Assembly (NCBI GenBank): GCA_029204225.1
Contig: CM055103.1
Coordinates: 54,905,054 to 54,969,053 of the forward strand
Direction: 5' to 3'
From: Diphasiastrum complanatum
Taxonomy: Eukaryota; Streptophyta; Lycopodiopsida; Lycopodiales; Lycopodiaceae
DNA: 64,000 nt
Shown: positions 10,838-22,540 of the stretch, piece after piece
How the letters are laid out: each line of letters begins with the position of its first letter
Numbering within the stretch: position 1 is the stretch's first letter
The notes under the pieces: generated by a model
Told to the model about the DNA's origin: nothing
The model's database searches: none
What the model saw: the letters and a program-made list of their open reading frames with translations, nothing else
Made by a program: the position numbers and the translations under genes

Positions 10838-11370
10838 CACTAGTTTTAACTTGTGGCAAGATCGATTCAGAGCTCAGCATCATTGGAACAATAGGAGGTC
10901 ACGTGCTTCAAATTAATGATGGGATGCGCGTCCTTAAAAACAAACTGCAATACTAAAATGATCGATGCAACAGGTGGTCAATGCCTTGTGAGAGTAAAGG
11001 AGAAGAGTTACTACCAATTAGTAGGATATAATTTCTAAAGATAAGATAGACAATACTTGATGACGCTCGAGAAATTGCACGAAGCACCGTCTATTCAGCA
11101 GGAATCGCAGCCAACGATGGGACTTGGATTGTCGTCGACGCCTTAGCTGGCGCTTGTAGGCTCCTCCAAATTGATAGAGAGGAATGAGTACTGAAAATCC
11201 AGTTTGTAGTAGTAATGAGCAGTTTTTTAGACTTCACTGTTCGGTAACGACATGGCTGTTACATTCAAGCACTAGGAGATCAAAGTTGAAGCGAGGCCCC
11301 CAGCTTCACAAACAGACACGGTTGCTGAAGAGGAAGGTGCTAGTCAGGTCTCCATGCAGCTTCCCTGGAC
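10838..11370 (+). repeat. Dispersed repeat shared with 34.6-35.8 kb
   Basis: About 530 bp that recurs in direct orientation at 34655-35030 and in inverted orientation at 35460-35760. It includes a short coding-like stretch, IVVDALAGACRLL (about 11131-11170), that is also kept in the inverted copy at 35.7 kb (VVIDALAGACRLL). The repeat family is unknown to me. Confidence 0.6.
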
Positions 11371-11689
11371 ATTGCGCAGATCCTTCTCTAGATCTTTTGC
11401 TCAAGCACAGGCTACTTATGCAGCATAAAGCTACTTTTGCTGCTTGCAGCCTCTCCAAATACGCCTTCCTTCCTTCGGGATCCAGATATTTGTGATCAGT
11501 CAATTTACAATATCTATCACGTAGCTCATCGCTATGGAATGATGAAGATGTCTAACGGCATAGATGCACGACAATTGTTGGCCCCTCTTAGAATTGTTGG
11601 GCTTTCTTTAGGACCTTTGAGAGTCAGTATTGAGAATATGGAATTTGTCACGTGACTTCCAATGCATAATATAATGTATATGGCTTAAT

Positions 11690-12545
11690 CTCACATGTGA
11701 CCACCATGAAACAGAATAGCATCCACATTATTAAATAGAATACGCATGTGTATTTTTGTGGGGCGGAAGGCCCTGCCCCGAGGGCCTTCCATGCTGGGAG
11801 GTCCTGTTGTAAAGCTACCGCACCAAGGTGCCCCGTAAGACTCTAAGCGGTGACATTCCCTAAAGGTCACAGAGCGAGTTAGGAAGTCAAGGACTGAGCC
11901 TCCGACCTGTCGTGAGTCAGCCAAGTAGTTACAAGTCATGAGCTAGCTCTGGAGCTCAAGTCATGGCCTAGTCAGGAGCCAAGTTGATTCTGTCGTCGAG
12001 ACGGCTCTCGGGACCCATGTCCGGGAGCCAGACTGATTCTGCTAGGCTTAAGTCCTAAAAAGCGTGCTTTACTAGAAAGCACTATATTCCAGGACAGAGG
12101 AGGCGCGCCGGATCACACCAGAATTATAGGGGGAGTCCACGGCAGACATAAACTTGGGCAGCTCGACCAGCGCCAGGAATCCAGTCACCAGGTCTCAGCT
12201 CCCTCTACCAGCGCGAGCCAAGCACAATGCCCAACACGTGTTGGTGGCCCCGAGACCAATTAGTCTGTGTATGAATGTAACCTCTTCCAAATTTAATAAA
12301 GTTGATCCTTGGGGATGATTACCATTTCGGTTTCACCCCCGGGACTGGTCCAAGTGGAAGGAATCTTACTACAACTTTTTTGGCGTCGCCGGTGCCTAAG
12401 GGTCCACATCACCGACGTGTGGCTCGCACTACGCCATTTGGTCAGTTTGGCGACCACTATGCCTTGGGTTTCATGCGTGGCTTGTCTTGATTACCTTTTG
12501 GGAATGAGTTCTAAGTTGGCTTTTATGTAAGTGCATGATGGATGA
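11690..12545 (+). repeat. Gypsy-type LTR/untranslated-region remnant
   Basis: GC-richer than its surroundings, with an AATAAA signal near 12294. The part at 12285-12545 recurs inverted at 41885-42215, where it lies just downstream of a gypsy pol tail on the minus strand. Here a gypsy RT scrap begins exactly at its right edge. The best reading is 3' LTR/flank sequence of one gypsy family. Element ends were not defined. Confidence 0.5.
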
Positions 12546-12730
12546 ATGTTAGACTTAAGTGTGTGGATTACCGCATGCTCAACAAGAGTACCATAAAGAA
12601 CAAGTATCTAATGCCTAGAATTGATGACCTGTTCGACCAGCTCAAACATGCCAAATATTTTAGCCGAATAAATCTCAGATCAAAATATCATCAAATTCAA
12701 ATAGCTAAAAGTGATGTCATCAATTTTTAA
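12545..12730 (+). pseudogene. Ty3-gypsy reverse transcriptase fragment
   Basis: Encodes about 60 residues of the RT finger/palm start: [20 protein letters not shown], then RIDDLFDQL and [17 protein letters not shown], matching the VDYR.LN...IKN.YP.P.IDDL.D.L motif of gypsy RTs. It stops well before the catalytic Y/FxDD box. The usual DLRSGYHQI motif reads NLRSKYHQI, so the first catalytic Asp is Asn and the element is dead. It is joined directly to LTR-like DNA, which suggests an internal deletion. Confidence 0.75.
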
Positions 12731-12804
12731 TGATGACATGACATTTTCCAAGAAGGTGTATATTGGGGTCTTTTGACTGATGTCGCACCATACCGTCTAC
12801 ACGA

Positions 12805-12921
12805 TGTCTCTCTCTCTCTCTCTCTCGCGTCTAGCTCTCCCTCGCTGCTCTCTATCTCTCTCGCGCGTCTCTCTCTCTCTCTCTCTCGCTAACTCTCCCT
12901 CGCCGCTCTCTCTCTCTCTCC
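12805..12921. repeat. (CT)n-rich microsatellite cluster
   Basis: Several interrupted (CT)n runs separated by CGCG and GCTC units. Confidence 0.9.
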
Positions 12922-13174
12922 TTACCTCTGTTCAGGTTGGGACACGGCCTACCTCTTGAGCAAGCGAACGAGCTAACTAGCTTTGGCGATAGCGAGGGAC
13001 GATGCCCATAGGCATGGATACAGATCAGACAGTGGTGACAATATCAGATGGTGTGAGCGCAGCAGGAGGAGGTTAAGATATGAGGTCGATGATACGCCCT
13101 ATCGGGCGAGAATAAGACCAATAGGTTGTTTAGTAGCAGAGAACAAAGCAGGCTCCATTATGGAGGCCAGATAG

Positions 13175-13840
13175 ACAACAACGAAGATGGGCGCCTTTCA
13201 CATTTCACTTTGATCGAGAGAAAAATCATGCATCAAGAGATGTTATGACATCAGTTGTGATCACAAACACATAATCACTAGATTTTCAAAGGAAAAGCAG
13301 ACATTCTCACCATTCAGCCACATTTGTATGAATGGTTTGCCATTGGTAGTGCACAACAAGAGAGGGCAGAACGTCACGGCTGCCACAATGATCATCCGTT
13401 ATTCCTGACTCCGAAGCCACTATAGTACAGAATATAAAGTTTGCCAGTTGCAAACTGCCACTGCTAGACCTTAATTTGTCCCTTTGCCCTGATGCATTGG
13501 ATATGTTGCAGAGTTCTAGCCGTATACTTTGCCATCTATGATCTGTTTGGACTGAATGCAAAAAATGTGAAACATACTTCATTTATGTGATCAATCGTGA
13601 GCTCTAGAAGACGGTCAGCCTTAGATTGGAATCCTATATCAATAATAATAAAAATCTAAGCCCAGTACACATTTTTCTCACTCTTGATTTTATTTTATGT
13701 GGATCATCCGGGTGCTATCATGCTTCACGCGATCCATGAAGACACCATTATTACATAGATGGAGCTGTCAAGCCTTTATTGTAGATTGGCACTATACATC
13801 AATAGTACCTTGGAAATAGAGAAGGTGGGGGCCTTGACTG
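13175..13840. other. No gene recognised
   Basis: Unique-looking sequence between the CT cluster and the tandem duplication. A 91-codon minus-strand frame (13307-13582) shows no family. Confidence 0.4.
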
Positions 13841-13879
13841 TATTTGCAAATTGATTTCGTGAAGAGAAGCTTTTACAAG

Positions 13880-14176
13880 AAAAGCTTTGGAGAGAGAGAG
13901 AGAGAGAGAGAGAGAGGTGAGATAGTTTTGTTTGTTAGTTTTTCATGGTTTATTGGTTGGTTAATGAATGATTGTTCATTGGTGGCTTTTGTAAAAGAAA
14001 GCTATGCAATTTTGAAGGAAAGGAGACAATCCAAACAAATGCATAAGGTATGTTATGCATTCTAAATTTTGAAGAAAAGCTTTTGAGAGAGAGAGAGAGG
14101 TGAGATAGTTTTGTTTGTCAGTTTTTCATTGTTTATTAGTTGGTTAATGAATGATTGTTCATTGTTGGCTTTTGTG
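13880..14176. repeat. Tandem duplication of about 110 bp carrying (GA)n
   Basis: Unit 1 is 13880-13994 and unit 2 is 14074-14176; both run from AAAGCTTT(T/G)G through (GA)n, GGTGAGATAGTTTTGTTTGT to TGTTCATTG.TGGCTTTTG. They differ mainly in (GA)n length. Confidence 0.85.
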
Positions 14177-14219
14177 TATAAAAAATATGAGAAATAAAAA
14201 TTATGTAACAAAATTTTAC

Positions 14220-15096
14220 CCTTGGATGTACGCCTTGTGCCGCAAGATGATCAACCAAGGCACTATAGCCTTGGCGATATCCAATATTATACTCGGCATT
14301 TGTATACTTACGCCCATAATCTTCAACCTACATCAACACAAATTGATGATTAGAAAAAAGCAAAAAATTATGGGTAAACAATAAATTTATGAAATGCAAT
14401 TAACTAAAAGAGAATTGCTTACAAATTGGGCATGCATATTAGCCTTGCCTCCCGATCCAAGGTGAGATTGGCCTAAAAGATGAAGTCTTAATTTTGTTGC
14501 CTCTCTTTGTTGCTTAAAGCGCTCGGGATTAGGATGCTTGGATTTGTAAACAGCTTTTCCCCAATCTTTTTTAGATGCCCATTCCGGCCTCTTCTTGCCT
14601 TTACTACATAATCGTCTTAATGATTGGTGCTTATGACGAATAGGTGTACACATACTCGTCTTTGCCCATTTTTCGTTAAATCGATTTGGTTGTGGAAACT
14701 CACGGTACAATATATCAAGTATCTTGTCTTTGTCCCCTTGGTCTTGTTGCTCCCAAGGGTTAAACAAATCGTGACCAAAGTATTTAAGAGTAAGGTTATG
14801 CAATCTATTGATGATGACCGTACCCCTAATGTCCATGATGATGGAACCGTCCTCATCAAGGTCATAAAAAATATTCATGGATTCTTTCAACGGCATCTCC
14901 GTCAAATGAATCCATGATCTTGTTGATCAGATTCTCCTTCGGAAAGACAAAGGGCTTTCATCCTTTGCCTTTCCTCAGGAGATAGCATAGTACAAAAATC
15001 TCGCACTCGCTCGGAATCTGATCCCGAGGCTTGTCCTCTTTCGCCGGAAGAGGATCTTGGCCTCCTACTTGATGCTCCGCTACCACTAGTAGACAT
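14220..15096 (-). pseudogene. CACTA ORF1-type protein (Ptta/En/Spm family), copy 1
   Basis: Second gene class of plant En/Spm elements, a DNA-binding partner of the transposase. The N-terminal frame (15096 down to about 14905) is Ser/Arg-rich and then SPEERQRMKALCLSEGE. After a one-base frame change near 14905 the second frame carries NIFYDLDEDGSIIMDIRG, GKKRPEWASKKDW, RFKQQREATKLRLHLLGQSH and LGSGGKA, the last being the family signature. The first exon ends at CAATTT|GTAAGC (about 14431). A second exon is readable at 14220-14327 (36 codons, VEDYGRKYTNAEYNIGYRQG), with a TAG acceptor and a GTAAAA donor. The copy at 39.2-40.2 kb has the same 36-codon exon. The gene points away from the palindrome motifs at 15657-15704. 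Confidence 0.75.
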
Positions 15097-15159
15097 GACT
15101 ATTGAGAGAAAGATATGAAGTTGTGAAAAGAACTTGGAAAGATATCAAATGTGAAAAAT

Positions 15160-15295
15160 GAAATTGTGTGTGTGTGTGTGTGATGTGTGAGAGAGTGAGA
15201 AAGAGAAGCAAACTTTTAAATGTGTGAAAAATGAAAAGGAGATATGAAAGAGTGTGTGAAAGAGAAAGAGAGATTGGAAATTGGAGAGTGAAAGA

Positions 15296-15330
<35 letters not shown>

Positions 15331-15352
15331 AAGAGATACTGGAGAGTGAAAG

Positions 15353-15410
<58 letters not shown>

Positions 15411-15485
15411 GTAGAGTAGAGTGGAGAGATTGAGAAAAGAGTGGAGAAGAGTGAAAAGAAATGAAAGATTGAGAGTGTGAGAGAT

Positions 15486-15527
<42 letters not shown>

Positions 15528-15530
15528 GAG
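15160..15530. repeat. Compound (GT)n/(GA)n microsatellite
   Basis: Alternating GT and GA tracts, the longest at about 15354-15390 (GT) and 15488-15523 (GA). It lies just upstream of the ORF1 start. Long open frames across it are low-complexity artefacts. Confidence 0.95.
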
Positions 15531-15656
15531 AGATTGAAAGCTTGAGAGTGAGATGTGAGAGCTTGAGTGTGATAGTGAGCCTCAAGAAATCTACAAAAAA
15601 GCGTGGAAAAATATTGAATGAGGGCATTTTTATACACTTTTCAGATTTTAAGTTTT

Positions 15657-15704
15657 ACGTGGCACTGCCACGCATTTTTTTGCCACGCGTGGCACTGTCA
15701 CGCA
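15657..15704. repeat. Palindromic GCCACGCGTGGC motifs, group 1
   Basis: Three overlapping copies or halves of TGCCACGCGTGGCA within 48 bp. Short repeated palindromes of this kind near an ORF1 gene resemble the subterminal repeats that TNPA-type proteins bind in CACTA elements. No CACTA terminus was found next to them. Confidence 0.6.
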
Positions 15705-16331
15705 ATTTTTTTTTTGCCTAGAGATACGTGACCATGGCTTGGAAGGTGTCATATAGCGAGTGTTTGTCAAAAAGACAAATTATGAAACTAAAAAAGTGAT
15801 TTGACTCTTATATTATAAATTTTTTTGAGGACAAAAGCATGTGAGTGATATGACATATGTTTAAGCATGAATTTTTAAGGACAAAAACATGTAATTGATA
15901 TGACATATTTTGTGTACAAGAGGACCATGTTTTCTTTGAAGATTTTGATGATTTTTTAAATGAGTATTAATTATATTTTGATTTGATATAAGACAAGTAG
16001 ATGATTTAATATGGTTGGTACAAAATGACCATGTGTTTAAGATAATTTTGTGATTTATAAAAACTGACAAATGTAAATATGTGGTTTGATGCCGCATATG
16101 AGCTGTGGACATTATTTAGTTTATAAAGTATTAATTAATTTGTTATATATGTGTCCCTTAGAAACTCGTTCCGACCCTTTTGGGTCATAACGTATTGGGT
16201 CGAAACATTTTTTTAAAAATAAAAAAACATGTGTTAAGTTAGGCGCAATCTTCCTTCTTCTTCTTTGTAATACACTGAGGGACACTAGATATACTACTAC
16301 TGTATTCGAAAATGCATATGTTGAGAATAAA

Positions 16332-16517
16332 ATGGAAGATCTAAATTTGGACAACACAAGTATATTTGATGAAGATGTACATATATCTTCGAGTTTCATA
16401 AATATTGAAAACCTGAGAATTGATTCTCATGATTCCGATGACTCGGATGATGAAGAGGACAACAATGATTCTTTGCATGAGGACAATATTGAGAGAGGTT
16501 TTGATTTCAATCATTAG
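16332..16517 (+). other. Small acidic open frame, possible CACTA remnant
   Basis: 61 codons ending in a run of Asp/Glu/Ser (DSHDSDDSDDEEDNNDSLHE). The acidic tail and a nearby sequence style resemble the end of the CACTA copy 1 frame at 4346-4555. No family is assigned; it may be a relic tail exon. Confidence 0.25.
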
Positions 16518-16735
16518 GGCCCTTTTTGAGCTCAAAAAGGGCCTCTTCCTTGCCTAAACATGTTTGCTAATTAGGATTAACTAACTCATTAGTCATCCTA
16601 TGTGGCAGTTCACCTTGGGTTTATCATGGGTTAACTTTTATTTTAGTAGGCTTCACTTAGGCCTAACATTATATAGCAAGGACACCTAATTTTTCATGTA
16701 GCCAAAAAATTTAAATCCGATATAACATCTATTTT

Positions 16736-17470
<735 letters not shown>

Positions 17471-17499
17471 CGGTTATATTGGTATTTAAAATTTAAATT

Positions 17500-18180
17500 T
17501 GAGCCATTGTGGTCAATATATATTGTTTTCAAATTAAAATTATTATATTTTCTACGACGTTGCATTTCTAAAGTTTCATTTCAAACGCATCTCGCAATCA
17601 CTTAGAATTAAAAAAAATTATTAATATTAATAGATGTGTGGACTAATTAAGAGATATATGTGTTGATTATTTATATATTATAATTAAAAAGCATCTTCTT
17701 TGAGATAATAATACACTTTGCCACAATATTGTTCAACTATTCATTGATCTTTACAACACACACAAAGGTGTATAACATTGCAATTTTTTTATCATCAAAT
17801 TAGCTTAACAAGCTACCACATGGCTTTCAATTGTAAGGTACTTAGCATATTCTCAAATGCATATTAACCTCATGCTTATATTTTTATCTATTAATATCAT
17901 ATTGAAATTAGTCAAATTTTGATGATAGAATTTTCTCAATATAGAAACACATCATAATGTCAATAAATACATAAGATAACATGTAATATTCAACTGATAA
18001 TAACTTCAATTCATCAAAGCATAATAATTTGACACAATGATCATTTGTATTATAGTTTACATTTTATTATAAGTATACACTTATCCAAAATCTAAAGAAA
18101 ATCTTATTTGCTTTTAAATTAATCATAAAGTTGTTGTTATTATTCATAATAGCTAAAAAAGAAAAAATTATAACAAACTA
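17500..18180. other. AT-rich DNA with no recognised gene
   Basis: No open frame or repeat of note. Confidence 0.5.
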
Positions 18181-18184
18181 ATTT

Positions 18185-18651
18185 TGCCATGCATGGCACT
18201 GCCACGCGTGGCAAATTTTCAAAGCAAAATTTCTTTAAGTATTGTGTTTTGATATTGCTACGTGTGGCATCTTTTGTCACGCGTGACAAATTTTTTGACA
18301 AATTTTGTCACACGTGACAATAAAAAAATCCATCGCTCTGGAATTCTCTGAAAATTTGCCACGTGTGGCAAATCCCAAAAGAATCATGTAAGATGACAAT
18401 TGGTTAAATAACAATTGTACATGGCACTTTCACTCGTGGATGTGCCATGCCGACATATTTTGGCGCTCATATTTTAAGTTTTGAGTTTAAAAAAATTTGC
18501 GTGGGGTCCGGCAAAAAAAATTTAATTTTGCGTGGCACTATTGGGCAGAATTAAAATTTCCTGTCAGACCTCACCTCCAGCCTGGATTTCACGGGTAGGA
18601 TCCTCAAAAAAGTTTTGGCGTGGATGTGTCACGCGTGGCAATGCCACGCAT
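18185..18651. repeat. Palindromic GCCACGCGTGGC / GTCACGCGTGAC motifs, group 2
   Basis: At least six copies or variants: 18185-18213, 18256-18270, 18276-18289, 18306-18319, 18356-18370 and 18617-18651. Each is a near-perfect inverted repeat centred on ACGCGT or ACGTGT. Together with group 1 at 15.66 kb they bracket the foldback element. Dense subterminal motif clusters are typical of CACTA ends. Confidence 0.65.
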
Positions 18652-18735
18652 AAGAAAAATGTCAAAATTTTGACTAGGTACCCATAATCAATATTGGAAA
18701 GTGACTAAAAGGAACATAAGTACAAATAAAATCTC

Positions 18736-20146
18736 TTTGAGAAATAATAATTTTTTTTTAAAAAAATGGATATTGAAATTTTATTAGGAGGACGCCATCC
18801 GCTGCAGCGGATGTTTTTCACATTTCTCGTGATTTTTTCGGGTTTTCTCGTTACTTTGGGAGTTTTCGGGATTTACGGTTTTTTGATTTTCGAGGATTCG
18901 GATTTTTGGGATTTTCGGGTTTTCAAGATTTTTCGAAAGTATATTCGCGAAATTTTTGGGATTTTTGAGATTTTTATTTTTTGGCAAAAAAAATGTGGAG
19001 GAAGCCATCCGTCGTGGCGGATAGTTTGCCACATTTATCGGATTTTTTCGAGTTTTCTCGTGATTTTTGGGATATCTTAGGGATTTTTGGGGTTTAGGAT
19101 TTTTTTACTTTCAAGTATTCGGATTTTCAGGATTTATTCGGGATTTTTGGGTTCTCGAAATTTTTTGAAATATATTTGGGATATATTCGAGATTTATTTG
19201 CGCTTTTTTTGGGATTTTCATTTTTATTTTTAAAAAATGTGGAGGAAGCCATCCGTCACAACGGATGGTTTTCTACATTATCGAGTTTTTTTTTGTGATT
19301 TTTGGGATTTTTTTGGGGTTTAGGAATCTATTCGAAATTTATTTGAGATTTTCGAGTTTTCGGGAATTTTTGAAATATATTCGCAATTTTTTCGAAATTT
19401 CTTCTTTTTGGAAAAAATAAATGCGGAGGAAGCCATCCGCGGCGGCGGATGGATTTTCACATTTTCAGGATTTTTCGGATTTTCGGATTTTTTATTTTGG
19501 AATTTTTTTTTTCGATTTTACTTAGAAATAAAGTTTGATTTTTCATTAATTTCAATCATCTACTGATGTTTACTCTTCAAAAAATCATAAAAAGTTTCAA
19601 TACTATATTTTTAAAAAAAAAAAAAATTTAAAAAAACAAATTTTTTTTTGGAGAAAGCCAACTTTTTTGTTTTTTTAAAAAAAACCACATTCTGGATGAC
19701 ATTGGCCATCTTAAGAGATTCTCAAGTGATTTTCTCACTAGATCATTCTTTTCTCACTACATGAAGTTGTTATTTATTTAGGGGCCATATTTTATTCAAG
19801 CTTAGCTGCAAAATTAAAGTTGCACCTCAAATTTAGTTCTTACTCCTCTCTCCCTTCCCAGCTTATTCCAACTATCAGACTTTATCTAAGAGACAACTAT
19901 CTACATAGTCTGATTGAGAAATAATAATTTTTTTTGAAGAAAAAATTGGAATTTGAAATTTTTTTAGGAGTTGTCCATCCACCGCAACGGATGACCTCAA
20001 TCCAAATTTGTTTTTCTACAAATTAATTTTTAATGTTTTTCTTATAAATAAAGTTTGTTTGAGAAATAATAAATGTTTTGAAAAAAAAAACTTACATTGA
20101 ATTTTTTTGAGGGGGGTCTATCTATCGCGGCGGATGGAACTTTCTC
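18736..20146. repeat. Hairpin palindrome array, part 1
   Basis: Repeated modules, each with a palindrome built on GCCATCCG..GCGGATGG. Positions: 18786-18814 (core CATCCGCTGCAGCGGATG, perfect), 18994-19033, 19239-19277, 19423-19460, 19966-19998 and 20111-20146. Full units read TGTGGAGGAAGCCATCCG then the inverse. Spacers are made of TTTTCGGGATTTTTGAG-type repeats. A leader GAGAAATAATAATTTTTTTT precedes the units near 18740 and 19915, and a close variant (GAGAAATAATAAATG) near 20062. No gene. Confidence 0.85.
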
Positions 20147-20339
20147 CAATTTCATTTTTTGTGAATTTTGTTTTTTAAGATTTTTTTTTAGAGATAATAT
20201 TCGATTCATTATAAATTTCATTCATTCACTGATGTTTACTCTTTACAAAATTGTAAAAAGTTTCGGTTCTACATTTTTTTTTAAACAAACAAGATTTTTT
20301 TAAGAAGAAGCAAAGAACAATTATGGAGAAAGTCATTCG

Positions 20340-20340
<1 letters not shown>

Positions 20341-20434
<94 letters not shown>
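20341..20434. repeat. (CT)n microsatellite at a hairpin half-site
   Basis: CT repeat with one TT interruption. It directly follows a half-palindrome (GGAGAAAGTCATTCGCC, 20326-20342), so it seems to have grown inside a hairpin unit. Confidence 0.95.
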
Positions 20435-20435
<1 letters not shown>

Positions 20436-20939
20436 GTTTATTCTAGCTATCAAAGTTTATCTAAGAAGAGACGGCAAATGGACCTCCATCCAAAATATTT
20501 CTTAATAAATTTTGTTCAAAACTTATGAATGTTAGAAACTAATTGAGATTAAAAATTTAATTGAAACTTTTTTTTGAAAAGTTGTAAAAAGCTTTCAACA
20601 TTTCTTTTGAAGATCCTTAAATCCCCTTCCTAAGTTGCCATTATTGGAGGGTCTGAAAGTCTTTGGGGGACTTAAATCCCCTTCCAAGCTGCCCTAATCT
20701 CATGGCTACTCCTTCCTGAACACATTTTCAAAAATACACATACATCAGGTAAACAAGAATAAAATTGACCTCTAAAAATAATATGTAACTACTTGAACAA
20801 AAGCCTCTCAAATACAAGTTTGGATTAAAATAACATGGATTGAAATAGCTCAGCTTATATAGTATTCCTAAGTTGTGTACAACTCATCAATTATTGACTG
20901 CGTTTCTCAGTTCTATACAACTCATCAAGCCATGCTACA

Positions 20940-21290
20940 TTTTTCATTTTTCTCTTGTTTGTGTACAGCTCATCAATCCTTGTCTGCGATTCTCAGTTTG
21001 TGACAACTCATGAATCCATGTCTTCATTTCTTATTTCAATACAGTTCACAAAGCCAAGTTACGTTTTTCATTTTTCTCTTGTTTGTGTACAGCTCATCAA
21101 TCCTTGCCTACGATTCTCAGTTTGTGACAACTTATGAATCCATGTCTTCATTTCTTATTTCAATACAGTTCACAAAGCCATTTTACGTTTTTCATTTTTC
21201 TCTTGTTTGTGTACAACTCATCAATCCATGACTGCGATTCTCAATTTGTGTACATCTCATCAATCCATGCCATAGGTTTCTCATTTGTTT
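20940..21290. repeat. 124-bp tandem repeat, about three units
   Basis: Units start near 20960, 21084 and 21208 and contain GTGTACAGCTCATCAATCC, GATTCTCAGTTTGTGACAAC and a TTTTTCATTTTTCTCTTG box. Open frames across it reflect the period, not a gene. Confidence 0.88.
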
Positions 21291-21704
21291 CATTGTTTAA
21301 GTCCTATTGTTATTCTGAATAAACTCCATAAATACTGCATGGTTGCTTAGCTCTCATTTTAAACTTTGTATTTTAGAAGTACAAGACTCAATTGTCTTAA
21401 TTCTCTAAAGATCTCTCGATTTTTTAGCCTCCTTCTTTGTCTGATAGAAGAGGGGCTTATGGCATCGTCAACTGTTGCTACTGTGAGAAGATTCTTTTGT
21501 GCTCCTCAGCTCAAGTGACAATGGCGATCATGCCGTATCCTTCAACATGAAAGCTGATGATCTCTCAAGGAGCAATAGCAGCAGGTGATGGACTGACAGA
21601 CTCCACCAGATAATAATAAACAAACAAGCAATTTAGTTCCGTCAAAGTTGCTTGATAGACAGTCCCCGCATATACTAAAAAAGCTTAATAGGCATCCCCG
21701 GATA

Positions 21705-22500
21705 TATTCGAGATTTTTTCGAAATATATTCGCGATTTTTTCGAAATCTTCGTAGATTTTTGAGATCTTCGTGGATTTTTGAAATCTTCGTGGATTTTTG
21801 AAATCTTCGCGGCTTTTCGAAATAATTTCGGAGATTTTATTAAAGTCTTTCGCGCGGCGGATGGCTTTATCTAGACTTTGAAGTTATTTTTGAAATTTTC
21901 GAAATCTTTTGGAAATTTGTTTGGGATCTTCACGGATTTTAAGTTCGTTTCGAGAATTTTCAGAAAGTCATCCGTCGCGGCGGATGGCTTCCTCCAGAAT
22001 TTTTAAATTGTTTTCAAATTTTTTGAGATTTTTTTGGTCTTCGCGAAGTTTTTCAAAATCTTCACGAGTTTTCGGGATCTTCGCGGATTTTTGAGATCTT
22101 CGCGAATTTTCAAGATTTTTTTGAGGACTTTCGAGAAGCCATCCATTGCGGCGGATAACTTCGTCCAGAATTTTTGTTCCAAAATAAACAAAAAAAAAAG
22201 TATAGGAATGTTTCCGAATTTTTTGGATTTTCGGAATTTTTTTTCGAGATTTTATTTTTGCATTTTTTTTTGGATATTCGAGATTTTCGCGGATTTTTAA
22301 AATTTGCGGGGATTTTCGGGGATTTTTGAGAAGCCATCCGCCGCGACGAATGGCTTCTTCCACAATTTTTGTTTCCAATTTTTTTTTTAAAAAAAATAAA
22401 AAAAAAGTAAAAACATTTTCGTCAACAAAATCTTTTTTTTAAAAAGCAAAAAAAAAGTGTAGGAAGCCATCCGCTACGGCAGATGGCTTCTTCCACAATT
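21705..22500. repeat. Hairpin palindrome array, part 2
   Basis: Begins with about six copies of a 20-bp unit (GATTTTTGAAATCTTCGTG, 21705-21830). Palindrome units follow at 21849-21872 (half), 21963-21998, 22134-22170, 22328-22365 and 22458-22498, the last reading GGAAGCCATCCG..AGATGGCTTCTTCC. Same family as part 1. It ends 43 bp before the decayed coding region that starts near 22541. Confidence 0.85.
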
Positions 22501-22540
22501 TTTTTAAAGAAAAAACAAAAGAAAATGTAGGAACCAACTC

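Noticed and set aside
11184-11655. Two overlapping plus-strand frames of 103 and 72 codons
   Set aside because: They lie mostly in the dispersed repeat, and the 34.6-kb copies do not keep these frames.
15086-15637. 183- and 160-codon minus-strand frames rich in Ser, Leu and His-Thr
   Set aside because: They are translations of (GT)n and (GA)n microsatellites.
18766-19080. Plus-strand frame of 104 codons rich in Phe and Ile-Phe; also 21909-22378 both strands
   Set aside because: Products of the TTTTCGGGATTTTT repeats and hairpins, not genes.
20955-21322. Regular repeats that could be taken for a CRISPR array or a repeat protein
   Set aside because: The period is 124 bp with no distinct spacers, and stops fall inside each unit; this is an ordinary minisatellite in plant DNA.
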